From NCBI RefSeq assembly GCF_018837975.1, contig NZ_JAGSOY010000006.1, forward strand, positions 1 through 64,000: a stretch of 64,000 bases of DNA. The letters run 5' to 3'. The stretch comes from Zooshikella harenae (GTDB lineage Bacteria; Pseudomonadota; Gammaproteobacteria; Pseudomonadales; Zooshikellaceae). Position numbers and translations under genes: made by a program. Positions 45,096 to 54,958 of this stretch are shown piece by piece. Below the pieces are notes generated by a model. The model was not told the DNA's origin. It searched no databases and saw only the letters and a program-made list of their open reading frames with translations. The number at the start of each line of letters is the position of its first letter. Position 1 is the first letter of the stretch.

Positions 45096-45725
45096 TTAGG
45101 ATGCATTAACACAAAGAATGTAACCAGAGATGAACTCTGGATCCTGGGTATACCAAGGGTGACACTCCGTTGGGTACTTTTTGCTACAGCGTTCAGCCAG
45201 TTGGTGAAAGGTAGAGCGACCTGGATCTGCGAGAACAACCTGCTTAACTCCTGCCTGCAGAGAGCGTCGAATTAGGTTGTATACCTTGCTGACTAACTCA
45301 TCCCAGAAACAGATATCAGTCCCTAATACGGTGTGATGCTGTGCCAGCTTTGCTTTACTGAGTTTTTCAAGAGGAGCTTGCTCAGTATCAATGGTTACCT
45401 GGTTGAAATCAGCCAACGTTTGAAGATAAGGAAAGACACTTGAGTCTAGGTCTACACCTGTAGCTTTTGCGTTAAAGCGTTTAGCACAAAATATACTTGT
45501 CGTTCCCCAGCCACAACCAACTTCTAATAAGGAGGTTTTATTAGGCAAAGGGTGAAAATTTAGATAATCCATTAATAAAAAGCTTGAATGCCAGAGCTTA
45601 TGGCCATGCACTGACGGCTTGTGCTTTCTTTTTAGTGTTTTAATGGCGTGGTGTTTTTTTTCAAGCACCACAATACCATGTGCTTGAATAGTGTTAGGTT
45701 CATTATATTCGTTGAAGTATGGCAT
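45096..45725 (-). CDS. Class I SAM-dependent methyltransferase
   Basis: This 209-residue cytosolic protein has a Rossmann-type methyltransferase motif I (LLEVGCGWGTTSIFCAKRF), motif II (ATGVDLDSSVFPY), and the motif IV/V region (HHTVLGTDICFWDELVSKVYNLI, VKQVVLADPG). The style, with an N-terminal LWHSSFLLMDYL, resembles the METTL/lysine-methyltransferase-like group. A perfect AAGGAGG lies about 16 bases before the ATG, farther than normal, with a small GGTAG-AA-CTACC inverted repeat between. The substrate is unknown. Confidence 0.82.
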   Translation of the reverse strand: MPYFNEYNEPNTIQAHGIVVLEKKHHAIKTLKRKHKPSVHGHKLWHSSFLLMDYLNFHPLPNKTSLLEVGCGWGTTSIFCAKRFNAKATGVDLDSSVFPYLQTLADFNQVTIDTEQAPLEKLSKAKLAQHHTVLGTDICFWDELVSKVYNLIRRSLQAGVKQVVLADPGRSTFHQLAERCSKKYPTECHPWYTQDPEFISGYILCVNAS

Positions 45726-46870
45726 AACTGGGTAGTTCTACCTCCTTGTTTGCCGTATAAGTAGCAGTGAGAAATACTTTGAAGTGTAAATAATAAGGTT
45801 TAGGCAAGCAAGCGAGGATTAAATTGCTTTTTAGTAAGGGTTAAGAGGAGGGAAAAAAAACAGCTTGTGTCATGCAGTGAGAGGGTTTTGGAACGTTAAG
45901 CAGTAAGAGGAGATAACGATCTTGACACAAGCTGATATAAAGATGGCTTAAAACGTGTTGGTTTTGATCAAGATGTTCTGACCAAAACGAAATCAATCCT
46001 GAGATAGTGCTACCTCACCTCCTTCATGGAATGTAGGTTTCGTTTAAAAATGAATGTCTGAATAACTTATGTTGTAAAATTACTACAATTTTTTAAGTTT
46101 AGCAATGGTGAATTATCAGAAAGTTTGATTCTTTTGATAATTATCATGCTTTTAATCTAAGGTTATGGAAAGTAACTACAGTGTTACGGTTAATACTGAG
46201 GATTAACTGCACACTATAGAATTGTTGTTATATTACCTATATTTTGTTGCAAAGAAGTTACAGGGTGCGAGCAGTTTAATGATGCTGACTGGTTAATTGA
46301 TTACTTAAGCGGGGGGGGGAAACTCGTAGAGCTGTCATTAGTTAAGGTAGGGCTTTTAAGTGCGTAAAAACACAGCAAGCACTGTTGATATGCAAGGCCA
46401 ATAGTCAGATGTATTAGTGATGGCAGGAAAGGGGAGTGCTCTTGTAATTGAGCTAACTAGATTACGTCATAGCAAATTGGCTGTTAACAATATAATGAAC
46501 AGGCAGGAGACAATTGCTGAAATCGTAAGGATAGACTTTTGGGACTCAGACATAATCATCGGTTGTAATAGTTTTATTATTTGCTGCTAGCTAATGTTTC
46601 GCGAGCTACTCGTCCAAACAGAATAGTCCCTTGTCAGGAGAAGAAATACTGTGTTTTGGTAACAAAAGGAACTTGTTTGTAACAGGAGGTTTCTGATTCA
46701 TCAAAGTGATGCTTAGATGAGTTATTTATGAAAATGAGAGTCCTGGTATTTGAGGAAAAGGCTGGTTAGTTGATTATAAATGCACATTAGCATTATTTAG
46801 CTACTTGATATCACTACAATAGATGTATAATTATACAGTAATTTGATTTAGGGTAGTACATTATTTAACC
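45726..46870. other. 1.1 kb gap without genes upstream of ruvC
   Basis: No ORF of credible length or known RNA is seen. It contains an 11-bp inverted repeat with a T-run (45853-45933, listed separately) and a run of nine G at 46311-46319 in AT-rich DNA. The last 60 bases should contain the ruvC promoter. Gaps this long are unusual in this otherwise compact region, so a small RNA or decayed gene is possible. Confidence 0.45.
45853..45933 (-). other. Candidate small RNA terminator-like structure
   Basis: On the minus strand AGCTTGTGTCA (complement of 45923-45933) pairs with TGACACAAGCT (complement of 45862-45872), followed by G and a T8 run. The 50-base loop is long for an ordinary terminator, so this could be the 3' part of a structured small RNA. 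The GC content of the stem is modest. Confidence 0.4.
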
Positions 46871-47389
46871 ATGGCAATTATTTTAGGTATTGACCCAGGC
46901 TCTAGAGTCACTGGTTATGGTTTGATTAGCCAGCTAGGGGCAAAAACTGACTATGTTGCAAGTGGTTGTATCCGAATGACAACAACTGATCTACCTGATC
47001 GGTTGCAAGAGATATTTCAGGGTATAACTGCTGTTATTGAACGTTATATGCCCCAATCCGTTGGGATTGAACAGGTATTTATGGCGAGGAATGCAGATTC
47101 TGCATTAAAACTGGGACAGGCTCGAGGCGCGGCAATTGTGGCTGCTGTAGCTCAAGGGCTGCCAGTGTCAGAGTATTCTGCCAGGCAGGTAAAGCAGTCG
47201 GTGGTGGGCAAAGGTGGTGCAGATAAGTCTCAAGTTCAGCATATGGTGCAACATTTATTGAAGTTATCGCGTTGCCCCCCTGCTGATGCCGCTGATGCGT
47301 TGGCTGTAGCTTTGTGTCATGCCCATACACAACAAAGCTTAATCAAAATTGCAGGGGCTTCAAGTACACGGCGACGTCGGATACGCTGA
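46871..47389 (+). CDS. ruvC: Crossover junction endodeoxyribonuclease RuvC
   Basis: RuvC resolves Holliday junctions with the RuvAB motor. The 172-residue protein has the catalytic Asp in [14 protein letters not shown], Glu in [23 protein letters not shown], and the C-terminal [14 protein letters not shown] with two further acidic residues. Length is typical. It is the first gene of ruvCAB and is separated from ruvA by 40 bases. Confidence 0.97.
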   Translation: MAIILGIDPGSRVTGYGLISQLGAKTDYVASGCIRMTTTDLPDRLQEIFQGITAVIERYMPQSVGIEQVFMARNADSALKLGQARGAAIVAAVAQGLPVSEYSARQVKQSVVGKGGADKSQVQHMVQHLLKLSRCPPADAADALAVALCHAHTQQSLIKIAGASSTRRRRIR

Positions 47390-47429
47390 AGCATTATTAG
47401 TTGATGTTTGAACATGCGAACTTAATTTT

Positions 47430-48032
47430 ATGATTGGACGTTTAAAAGGGGTTTTGATCATAAAACAGCCTCCTGAGCTGATGATTGATGTGCAGGGGGT
47501 GGGTTATGAGTTAGAGGCTCCAATGAGTAGCTTTTATCAGTTACCTGAAGTCGGTGGTGAGGTTACGCTCTTTACACACTTAGCAATAAGAGATGATGCC
47601 CATCAACTTTATGGGTTTGTCACTCAGCAAGAGCGAATGTTATTCCGTGCGTTAATTAAGGTGAATGGGGTTGGGCCTAAATTGGCGCTAACCATTCTTT
47701 CGGGTATGGAAACTCAAGACTTTGTACATAGTATACAGCGCCAAGACACTGCAACATTAGTTAAGTTGCCAGGGGTTGGTAAAAAGACGGCAGAACGCTT
47801 GTTGATTGAAATGCGTGACCGATTAAAAGGCTGGGAAACTGACAGTGGGTCATTATTCTCTATGCCATCAGATCAGTCCGGTGAGCATGATGTATTGCAG
47901 GATGCAGTTAGTGCATTGCAAGCGCTAGGTTATAAGGCCTCTGATGCAGAGAAAGCTATCAAGGCTCACTACCAGACAGGTGCAACACGAGAAGAGCTAA
48001 TACGGCTCGCTTTGAAAGGCATGGTGAAGTAA
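47430..48032 (+). CDS. ruvA: Holliday junction helicase subunit RuvA
   Basis: RuvA binds four-way junctions as a tetramer and loads RuvB. The 200-residue protein starts [10 protein letters not shown] with an OB fold, then the HhH domain ([42 protein letters not shown]), and the flexible RuvB-contacting domain III ([21 protein letters not shown]). It lies directly before ruvB with a 12-base gap. Confidence 0.97.
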   Translation: MIGRLKGVLIIKQPPELMIDVQGVGYELEAPMSSFYQLPEVGGEVTLFTHLAIRDDAHQLYGFVTQQERMLFRALIKVNGVGPKLALTILSGMETQDFVHSIQRQDTATLVKLPGVGKKTAERLLIEMRDRLKGWETDSGSLFSMPSDQSGEHDVLQDAVSALQALGYKASDAEKAIKAHYQTGATREELIRLALKGMVK

Positions 48033-48044
48033 GGGGGGTGCTGT

Positions 48045-49049
48045 GTGATTGAAGCTGATCGACTTGTAGCACCTGCAGCCTCTGGGAGGGAAGATTCACA
48101 GGATCGAGCTATTCGCCCTAAACGTCTGCAAGACTATGTTGGACAACCTCAAGTTCGCGAACAAATGGAAATCTTTATTAATGCAGCACGACAGCGAAAT
48201 GAGGCTTTAGACCATACATTGATTTTTGGGCCTCCTGGGTTGGGAAAAACAACACTGGCAAACATTCTGGCAACAGAAATGAATGTGCAGTTGAAAACAA
48301 CCTCGGGACCTGTTCTTGAAAAAGCGGGTGATATTGCTGCCTTACTCACTAATTTGGAGCCAGGTGATGTGTTATTTATTGATGAAATTCATCGCTTAAG
48401 CCCAATGGTTGAAGAAGTGCTTTATCCAGCAATGGAAGACTATCAACTGGATATTATGATTGGTGAGGGGCCTGCGGCACGTTCTATTAAGCTTGACCTG
48501 CCACCATTTACATTGGTGGGGGCAACTACCAGGGCAGGGCTGCTAACTTCACCATTACGAGACCGGTTTGGTATAGTGCAGCGACTTGAGTTTTATAATG
48601 TACCTGATTTAACTCATATCGTAACTCGTTCTGCCAATATTTTAGGAGTAGCTATTGAGTCTGAAGGGGCTACTGAAGTAGCAAAGCGTTCTCGCGGTAC
48701 TCCTCGAATTGCAAACCGGCTATTGCGCCGAGTAAGAGATTATGCAGAAGTCAGGGGTGAGGGCATCATTACGCAACCCATGGCAGATCAGGCGCTGTCT
48801 ATGTTGGCCATTGACCATATTGGCTTTGATCAACAGGATAGAAGGCTGCTGTTAACAATTATTGAGAAGTTTAATGGTGGTCCTGTAGGGGTTGATAGCT
48901 TGGCTGCAGCGATTAGTGAGGAGAGAGGCACAATAGAAGATGTGCTTGAACCTTATTTAATGCAGCAGGGTTATATCTTGCGTACACCTCGTGGTCGGGT
49001 TGTTACAGATGCCGTTTATCACCACTTAGGCTTACCTAAACCTGCTTAG
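48045..49049 (+). CDS. ruvB: Holliday junction branch-migration ATPase RuvB
   Basis: RuvB is the AAA+ hexamer that drives branch migration. The 334-residue protein has Walker [19 protein letters not shown], Walker [13 protein letters not shown], sensor 1 LVGATTRAG, the arginine-finger loop [10 protein letters not shown], and the C-terminal winged helix with [30 protein letters not shown]. It uses a GTG start behind a G-rich AAGGGGGG ribosome-binding site. It closes ruvCAB and is followed by ybgC. Confidence 0.97.
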   Translation: MIEADRLVAPAASGREDSQDRAIRPKRLQDYVGQPQVREQMEIFINAARQRNEALDHTLIFGPPGLGKTTLANILATEMNVQLKTTSGPVLEKAGDIAALLTNLEPGDVLFIDEIHRLSPMVEEVLYPAMEDYQLDIMIGEGPAARSIKLDLPPFTLVGATTRAGLLTSPLRDRFGIVQRLEFYNVPDLTHIVTRSANILGVAIESEGATEVAKRSRGTPRIANRLLRRVRDYAEVRGEGIITQPMADQALSMLAIDHIGFDQQDRRLLLTIIEKFNGGPVGVDSLAAAISEERGTIEDVLEPYLMQQGYILRTPRGRVVTDAVYHHLGLPKPA

Positions 49050-49138
49050 CTATGACAGCCTGATTTAACAGCGGTAGGCTGGCTATCCTTTAGCAGGCAA
49101 CAAATTACCTTTTCACTGTCATTATTTATGGAGTTGCT

Positions 49139-49537
49139 GTGTCCATTTTTGCCTTAAATTTTCGTATTTATTATGAGGATACAGATGCGGGAGGTATTGT
49201 TTATTATGTTAACTACCTTAAGTTTATGGAGAGAGCCCGCACTGAATATTTAAGACAGTATGGGTATGAGCAGGCAAAGCTTCATGAACAAAATGTGATG
49301 TTTGTTGTCCATAGCGCTACGGTGGATTATAAAAAGCCTGCCAAGCTTGATGATAAAATAGATGTTAGCGTGTCATTATCCGAAGTTAAGCGTACATATT
49401 TAGTGTTTCATCAGCAGGTTACATTAAGTGAAACAAGAGAACTTCTGTGTGAAGCGAAGGTTAAAGTTGCTTGCGTCACATTTGATTCGTTAAAGCCTCA
49501 GGCTATTCCTCGTGATCTTATTTGTAAAATTGCATAA
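49139..49537 (+). CDS. ybgC: Tol-Pal system-associated acyl-CoA thioesterase YbgC
   Basis: This hot-dog-fold thioesterase of 132 residues has the 4HBT motif FRIYYEDTDAGGIVYYVNYLKFMERARTEYLRQYG containing the catalytic Asp. It starts with GTG; the region just upstream contains GGAG. It is the first gene of the conserved tol-pal cluster and links phospholipid metabolism to envelope constriction, as known for the family. There is a 245-base gap (49538-49782) before tolQ, in which I see no gene. Confidence 0.94.
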   Translation: MSIFALNFRIYYEDTDAGGIVYYVNYLKFMERARTEYLRQYGYEQAKLHEQNVMFVVHSATVDYKKPAKLDDKIDVSVSLSEVKRTYLVFHQQVTLSETRELLCEAKVKVACVTFDSLKPQAIPRDLICKIA

Positions 49538-49782
49538 GTCTTCGTAAAACAACGACAAGTAACAATGTGCAGTGTTATGATTCGCCCTGCTTTTTATTAG
49601 GCAAGTATTTAGCAGGTGTCGTCTTTGATTGCAGATGTCTGCTGATAGGTAGGATGAAATGATGGAAACCAAAGTGGTCATTGATCTATCTAATCAGTAT
49701 ACCAGTGCTAAAAAATGTAATTTAGTTGCCGGCTAACGTTTTAATACTATTGCATTTACGGGTACTCCGTTAGGGGGATGTA

Positions 49783-50475
49783 GTGACTGAGTCTTTGTCC
49801 ATTTGGTCTTTGATTCTACAAGCTAGCTGGGTTGTACAGTTAGTGATGCTTATTTTAGTAGGCGCGTCGATTGTTTCATGGGTTATGATCATTCAGCGTG
49901 CATTTTTGATAATAAATGCACGTCGTGCAGCGTCTGCATTTGAAGACCGGTTTTGGTCTGGTATAGATTTATCAAAACTATTTAGACAAGTGACCAATGA
50001 CCCTGATCCTGATAGTGGAATGGAGCATATTTTTCGCTCAGGCTTTAAAGAATTTACACGACTGAAGCAAGATTCTGGTGCTGATGCAGATGCCGTAATG
50101 GAAGGCACTCAGCGTGCAATGCGTGTGGCAATGTCTCGTGAACAGGAGCGTTTGGAAACGAACCTGCCTTTTTTAGCAACCGTAGGCTCAATTAGCCCCT
50201 ATATTGGTTTATTTGGCACGGTAATAGGTATCATGGACTCTTTTAGAGGACTTGCTAACCAGACACAGGCGACTTTGGCAACAGTTGCACCAGGTATTGC
50301 GGAAGCGTTAGTGGCAACAGCAATGGGTTTGTTAGCTGCAATTCCTGCTGTTGTCGCTTATAACCGTTTTTCTGCACGTGTTGATACGGTGCTTAATAGC
50401 TATGACACTTTCTCTGAAGAGTTTTCTAGCATACTACACCGTAATGTGCATAGCCGGCCGCGGAAGCAGGGGTAA
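49783..50475 (+). CDS. tolQ: Tol-Pal proton-motor protein TolQ
   Basis: TolQ is the three-helix inner-membrane subunit of the Tol proton channel. The 230-residue protein has TM1 (about 15-38, SWVVQLVMLILVGASIVSWVMI), TM2 (about 130-150, NLPFLATVGSISPYIGLFGTVIG), and TM3 (about 165-190, GIAEALVATAMGLLAAIPAVVAY). It starts with GTG behind GGGGG. It lies three bases before tolR. Confidence 0.96.
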   Translation: MTESLSIWSLILQASWVVQLVMLILVGASIVSWVMIIQRAFLIINARRAASAFEDRFWSGIDLSKLFRQVTNDPDPDSGMEHIFRSGFKEFTRLKQDSGADADAVMEGTQRAMRVAMSREQERLETNLPFLATVGSISPYIGLFGTVIGIMDSFRGLANQTQATLATVAPGIAEALVATAMGLLAAIPAVVAYNRFSARVDTVLNSYDTFSEEFSSILHRNVHSRPRKQG

Positions 50476-50478
50476 GTT

Positions 50479-50910
50479 ATGGCAAGGCGTGCAACACGCA
50501 AGCAGATATCAGATATTAATGTAGTGCCTTACATTGATGTTATGTTAGTTCTGCTGATCGTATTTATGGTCACTGCACCTATGCTCACTCAGGGGGTTAA
50601 TGTTGATTTACCCAAGACTAATGCTAAGCCGTTGGATGTAAAAGAAGACGAAGAAGCTATCATTGTTTCAGTAAAAGAAGATGGCACTTATTACATCAAT
50701 ATTGGTAAGCAGCAAGATCAACCCGTACCTTTGGACGCAATTACAGAGCAGGTGAGTAAAATACTACGTGTTAAGCCTAATCGTATGGTTTTAATCAAAG
50801 GGGACGAAAAGGTTGACTATGGCATTGTTGTGACCGCGATGGCTGCTTTGCAGCAAGCAGGTGTGCCAAATGTTGGCTTAATTACAGACCCGCAAGATTT
50901 GACTCAATAG
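50479..50910 (+). CDS. tolR: Tol-Pal protein TolR
   Basis: TolR is an ExbD-type subunit of 143 residues with one N-terminal helix. Its channel Asp lies in INVVPYIDVMLVLLIVFMVTAP, and the periplasmic domain follows. The C-terminal stretch DYGIVVTAMAALQQAGVPNVGLIT is typical. It sits between tolQ (three-base gap) and tolA (13-base gap). Confidence 0.96.
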   Translation: MARRATRKQISDINVVPYIDVMLVLLIVFMVTAPMLTQGVNVDLPKTNAKPLDVKEDEEAIIVSVKEDGTYYINIGKQQDQPVPLDAITEQVSKILRVKPNRMVLIKGDEKVDYGIVVTAMAALQQAGVPNVGLITDPQDLTQ

Positions 50911-50923
50911 AAGTGGTTAGTTT

Positions 50924-51883
50924 GTGAGGTTTCCAAACGGTTATACATTACCTGCTGTATTAGCAGTGGGGTTGCATTTGATCATGATTATAGCTGTATC
51001 TATAGCTTGGCCATCACCTACAGAGCGACATACGGTTAAACAGCCTAAGTTGATTCAAGCAAGATTAGTAGGCTTAAAATCAACAACAAAACAGCAGCAA
51101 AAAGCGGCAACACCTCAAAAAAATAAAGTTAATCAGCAAGCAAAACAAAAAGCGGAAGAAGCTAAGCGCAAAGCGGCTGAGGAGGCTAAGAAAAAAGCAG
51201 CTGAAGCAGCCAAGCGTAAAGCGGCAGAGGATGCTAAACGCACAGCGGCTGAAGCGGTTAAACGTAAAGCACAAGAAAAAGCGCAACAAGAAGCGGCTAG
51301 GAAAAAAGCGGAAGAAGTTAAGCGTAAAGCTGCAGCAGAGGCAAAACGTAAAGCGGCTGCAGAAGCGAAACAAAAAGCAGCAGCTGAAGCTAAAAGAAAG
51401 GCAGCTGAGGCTGCTAAGCGTGCTCAGCAGGAAAAATTGCGTAAGCAACGTGAAGCTAAAGCACGCCAAGAACGTGAGCGTAAAGCAAAAGAAGAGGCCT
51501 TGCGTCGTCAGCAAGAGTCTGAGTTGGAGAAAATGTTGGCTGCAGAAGAAGCTGATGAGCGTGCTCGACAGGAAGCGGCTGCGAGTCAAAAACAAGTTGC
51601 TTCAATGACAGCCTTAATTAAGCAACTTGTTGAACAGAATTGGCGAAAACCCAGTTTTTTGACCAAAGGGTTGCAAGTGGGGTTACAAATTCAATTAGTT
51701 CCTACTGGGGAAGTTGTGAATGTAACTGTTATTCAGTCCAGTGGTAACCCATTATTTGACCGTTCGGCAGTACAAGCTGTGGAGCGTGTAGCACGAATTC
51801 CTGAGTTAAGGCAGCTCAAACCGCGAGTGTTTGAAAGTAATTTTCGTCGATTTGCTATGAATTTTAGTAACCCGGAGGACTAA
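50924..51883 (+). CDS. tolA: Tol-Pal protein TolA
   Basis: TolA spans the periplasm and couples the TolQR motor to Pal and TolB. The 319-residue protein has one N-terminal TM (about 8-27, [21 protein letters not shown]). A long Ala/Lys/Glu-rich helical domain (about 45-215, repeats like [17 protein letters not shown]) is followed by the compact C-terminal domain (about 225-319) with [40 protein letters not shown]. It starts with GTG. Its repeat DNA is internally repetitive, as usual for this gene. Confidence 0.95.
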   Translation: MRFPNGYTLPAVLAVGLHLIMIIAVSIAWPSPTERHTVKQPKLIQARLVGLKSTTKQQQKAATPQKNKVNQQAKQKAEEAKRKAAEEAKKKAAEAAKRKAAEDAKRTAAEAVKRKAQEKAQQEAARKKAEEVKRKAAAEAKRKAAAEAKQKAAAEAKRKAAEAAKRAQQEKLRKQREAKARQERERKAKEEALRRQQESELEKMLAAEEADERARQEAAASQKQVASMTALIKQLVEQNWRKPSFLTKGLQVGLQIQLVPTGEVVNVTVIQSSGNPLFDRSAVQAVERVARIPELRQLKPRVFESNFRRFAMNFSNPED

Positions 51884-51888
51884 GCGCA

Positions 51889-53175
51889 GTGAAAAAAATT
51901 ATTTCCACAATGCTGACGCTGCTGCTGGTATCATTCTATGGACAGCAGGCGTTAGCAGAGCTCACCATTGAAATTACTCAGGGTGTTGATAGTGCTGTTT
52001 CTGTAGCGGTTGTGCCTTTTGGAGGTAGTAGCCCTGAGGATATAGCCAATATTGTAAACAGTGACTTAAAACGTACAGGGCAATTTGACCCTTTTGATCC
52101 AAATAATATGCTTAGCATGCCACATACAGAAGGTGATGTGGTTTTTGCTGACTGGCGTAAGTCAGATGTCGAGTATCTCGTAGTTGGCAATATTAACAAT
52201 GCTGGTGGTCGCTATGAGGCCAGTTTCTCAATCCTTGATGTTGTTCGCCAACAAAGCTTAGCAGCAGGCAAAATTGCGAGCACTAATGTTCGTAAATTAG
52301 CACACCGTATCAGTGATCAGGTCTATGAAAAAATAACTGGAATACGTGGTGCGTTTGATACGAAAATCATGTATGTTACCGCCGAACGATTGGGTGGACA
52401 GCGTTCACGTTACCAATTGAACTACGCTGATGCTGATGGCTATAATGCGCGAGCCATTTATACCTCGAGTGAACCCATTCTTTCTCCTACTTGGTCACCC
52501 GACAATAAAAAGGTTGCTTTTGTCTCCTTTAAAGGAGGCAGACCTGGTATTTATATTCAGGATCTGGCAACAGGCAAACAGCGTCGTATAACAAATTATA
52601 AAGGTTTAAATAGCTCTCCCGCTTGGTCGCCAGATGGTCGGCAGCTAGCGGTTGTGCTGTCTAAAGGTGGAAACCCTGATATTTACTTGGTTGATGTCAA
52701 TTCAGGTGCCTTACGGCAAATCACTAAACACTTTGGGATTGATACTGAACCAAGTTGGATGCCAGATGGCTCAGCTATCGTGTTTACTTCAAACCGTGGT
52801 GGTTCACCACAAATATATAAGTCGACACTGGCAACTGGCAAAGCTGAGCGACTGACACATGAGGGTAAATACAATGCTAGAGCCAGGGTTTTCCCAGATG
52901 GCAAACAAATTGCCATGGTTCATAAAGGGCAGGGAGTTGCACAATTTAATATTGCTGTTTTAGAGCTTGAAACGGGAAGAATGCGTCTACTGACGTCTAC
53001 TTCATTGGATGAATCACCTAGTGTTGCGCCAAATGGTACCATGCTACTGTATGGCTCTATGCAAGGCCAGCGTGGTGTGTTGTCTGCCGTTTCTGCAGAT
53101 GGGGCTGTGAAACTTAACTTGCCTTCGAAGCAAGGGGATGTACGCGAACCTGCATGGTCAAACTTCACTTATTAA
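51889..53175 (+). CDS. tolB: Tol-Pal beta-propeller protein TolB
   Basis: TolB is a periplasmic protein that binds Pal and colicins/TolA. The 428-residue precursor has a signal peptide ([15 protein letters not shown]), an N-terminal D1 domain (to about residue 165), then a six-bladed propeller with WD40-like PD40 repeats ([53 protein letters not shown]). It starts with GTG, five bases after tolA ends. A 59-base gap separates it from pal. Confidence 0.97.
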   Translation: MKKIISTMLTLLLVSFYGQQALAELTIEITQGVDSAVSVAVVPFGGSSPEDIANIVNSDLKRTGQFDPFDPNNMLSMPHTEGDVVFADWRKSDVEYLVVGNINNAGGRYEASFSILDVVRQQSLAAGKIASTNVRKLAHRISDQVYEKITGIRGAFDTKIMYVTAERLGGQRSRYQLNYADADGYNARAIYTSSEPILSPTWSPDNKKVAFVSFKGGRPGIYIQDLATGKQRRITNYKGLNSSPAWSPDGRQLAVVLSKGGNPDIYLVDVNSGALRQITKHFGIDTEPSWMPDGSAIVFTSNRGGSPQIYKSTLATGKAERLTHEGKYNARARVFPDGKQIAMVHKGQGVAQFNIAVLELETGRMRLLTSTSLDESPSVAPNGTMLLYGSMQGQRGVLSAVSADGAVKLNLPSKQGDVREPAWSNFTY

Positions 53176-53234
53176 TGTCACCATGTAGTGTTTGTTTTCT
53201 CTAAAGCAATTTTTTAGCAAACCGGGAGTTATCT

Positions 53235-53753
53235 ATGGATTTTTTGAAATTCGGTAAAGTTGTACTGCTTGCATCTTCCGTTGCCTGGCTGGCAGGTTGT
53301 AATACAACTGGTGGTGATAGCGCTAGCTCTGTAGGAGATGCAGATGTATCAGCCACCACGGGTGTTGCAACTGATGGTATTGATGGAAGTGTTGATGCGC
53401 AAACACAAGCACTGTTAGATAAAAAGGTGTTTTTGTTTGGCTTTGATGACTCTAAAATTTTACCAGAAGACTATCCTGCACTTGATGCCCATGCAGCTAA
53501 GCTAGCATCTAACTCTAGTGAAACTATTATTATTCAAGGCCACACTGATGAGCGTGGAACCCGTGAATATAACTTAGCTCTTGGCGAACGTCGTGCAAAA
53601 GCAGTTAAGCGTTATTTGGTTTTAAAAGGTGTTGCACCTGAGCAAGTTGAAACAATCAGCTATGGTGAAGAGCAACCTGTTGCACTTGGCCATGATGACC
53701 AATCTTGGCAGCAAAACCGTCGAGCTGTTATTGTTTCCAATGGTGCTTACTAA
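53235..53753 (+). CDS. pal: Peptidoglycan-associated lipoprotein Pal
   Basis: Pal is an outer-membrane lipoprotein that binds meso-DAP in peptidoglycan. The 172-residue protein has a lipobox (VAWLAGC, Cys22), a Ser/Asp/Gly-rich linker and an OmpA domain: VFLFGFDDSKI, IIQGHTDERGTREYNLALGERRAKAVKRYL and SYGEEQPVALGHDDQSWQQNRRAVIV. GGGAG precedes the ATG. It is the penultimate gene of the tol-pal cluster. Confidence 0.97.
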   Translation: MDFLKFGKVVLLASSVAWLAGCNTTGGDSASSVGDADVSATTGVATDGIDGSVDAQTQALLDKKVFLFGFDDSKILPEDYPALDAHAAKLASNSSETIIIQGHTDERGTREYNLALGERRAKAVKRYLVLKGVAPEQVETISYGEEQPVALGHDDQSWQQNRRAVIVSNGAY

Positions 53754-53859
53754 AATAACTTTAGTTTGAACTGATTGGTAACTTGGTAGCAAATACAACA
53801 AATTATGTTTATGTGTTGCCAAGTGCCCGCAAACATTTTTAAATTGTTTGCAATGCCAT

Positions 53860-53885
53860 AGATGGGTGTCATTCATCCATCTTTG
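53860..53885 (+). terminator. Possible terminator or hairpin after pal
   Basis: AGATGGGTG-TCATT-CATCCATCT folds into a stem with one G-T pair, followed by TTT. An upstream 7-bp pair (GCAAACA/TGTTTGC, 53829-53851) is also present. It may be an attenuator rather than a full stop. Confidence 0.45.
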
Positions 53886-53921
53886 GGTACAGCAATAAAG
53901 TGTTTAGGGTTCGATTAAGTC

Positions 53922-54701
53922 ATGACTCATTCAACAGCTCGAACAGTGAAACATGTGTTGGCAAGCTTAAGCTTGGCAGCAACAAGTCTACTTATGATTT
54001 TACCTTCCTATGCTGAGGTTCCGGTTGTTGAGCCTACGCCTTATGGTCGATCCAGTGGGCAAGCAGCACCCTCTCGTGGATATCAAGGGGGGAGTAGTAC
54101 CGCGTTGTTCGTGCAGTTAGAAGAATTACAGCAGGAAGTGCTGTCTTTACGTGGCTTAGTAGAGCAGCAAGCATACCTGATCAAACGTATGCAGCAGGAG
54201 CAAAAAGATCGCTATATGGATCTTGATCGGCGAATTTCCGATCTTGCAGCGGGTGGAGCTGGTGCCTCTGCTAATAGCACCCAAAGTGGTGGAGCACAAC
54301 AAGCTACGGATGTTTCTGCCACATCTGATAAAGAGAAGAAGGCATATAAATCAGCTTTTCAGTTGATTCGTCAAAAACGCTTTGATGATGCATTGACAGC
54401 ATTAAAGGCATTTGTAGAGTCTTACCCATCAGGTCCTTACACAGATAATGCATATTATTGGCAAGGTGAAGTTTACTTGGCACAAAATCAGCTTGAGCCA
54501 GCTAAAGAAGCATTTACTCAAGTGATTAATAAGTTTCCTCAAAGCCGTAAATTACCTGACGCAACTTACAAGCTAGGTCGGGTTTATTTCCAGCTGGGGG
54601 ATAATAAACAAGCGAAGCATTATCTAGAAAAAGTAACCAAAGAATTTCCTGACGCAGCTGCAGCTAACCTTGCAGCAGCCTTCCTTAAGCAGGTTAACTA
54701 A
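53922..54701 (+). CDS. cpoB: Cell division coordinator CpoB (YbgF)
   Basis: CpoB links PBP1B function to Tol-Pal-driven constriction. The 259-residue periplasmic protein has a signal peptide (ASLSLAATSLLMILPSYAE), an N-terminal coiled-coil trimerisation helix (about 55-105, LEELQQEVLSLRGLVEQQAYLIKRMQQEQ), a Gly/Ala linker, then TPR repeats (YKSAFQLIRQKRFDDALTALKAFVESYP, AYYWQGEVYLAQNQLEPAKEAF). It is the last tol-pal gene, with a terminator just downstream. Confidence 0.95.
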   Translation: MTHSTARTVKHVLASLSLAATSLLMILPSYAEVPVVEPTPYGRSSGQAAPSRGYQGGSSTALFVQLEELQQEVLSLRGLVEQQAYLIKRMQQEQKDRYMDLDRRISDLAAGGAGASANSTQSGGAQQATDVSATSDKEKKAYKSAFQLIRQKRFDDALTALKAFVESYPSGPYTDNAYYWQGEVYLAQNQLEPAKEAFTQVINKFPQSRKLPDATYKLGRVYFQLGDNKQAKHYLEKVTKEFPDAAAANLAAAFLKQVN

Positions 54702-54721
54702 AACCTACTGTTTTAGTTTTT

Positions 54722-54748
54722 GCCAGCAAGTAATACTTGCTGGTTTCT
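54722..54748 (+). terminator. Terminator after cpoB
   Basis: GCCAGCAAGTA-ATACTTGCTGG followed by TTTCTC: a stem of ten base pairs, 21 bases after the cpoB stop. The T run is short. Confidence 0.7.
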
Positions 54749-54958
54749 CCTTGATTTGATTTCCGCTATACTCTCGCCGCCTAATGAATCGTCTTGTTTA
54801 ACAAATTTAATAATCAGGACTTCCTTCGGTTATTATTTTGACATCTCTTCTTCATGCTTACAGTTCTTAAGTCCATTGTGATGTATTCTTATAAGCATGC
54901 TGTGAGTGAAATATTGCAGGCAATAAAAGATAATCCAGTTTTATGGCAGTAGAAAAAA

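Noticed and set aside
51080-51595. 171-codon minus-strand frame opposite tolA, rich in Phe, Leu, Ser and Cys
   Set aside because: It is the mirror of the Ala/Lys/Glu-rich repeats of TolA; the composition follows directly from that repeat and there is no ribosome-binding site.
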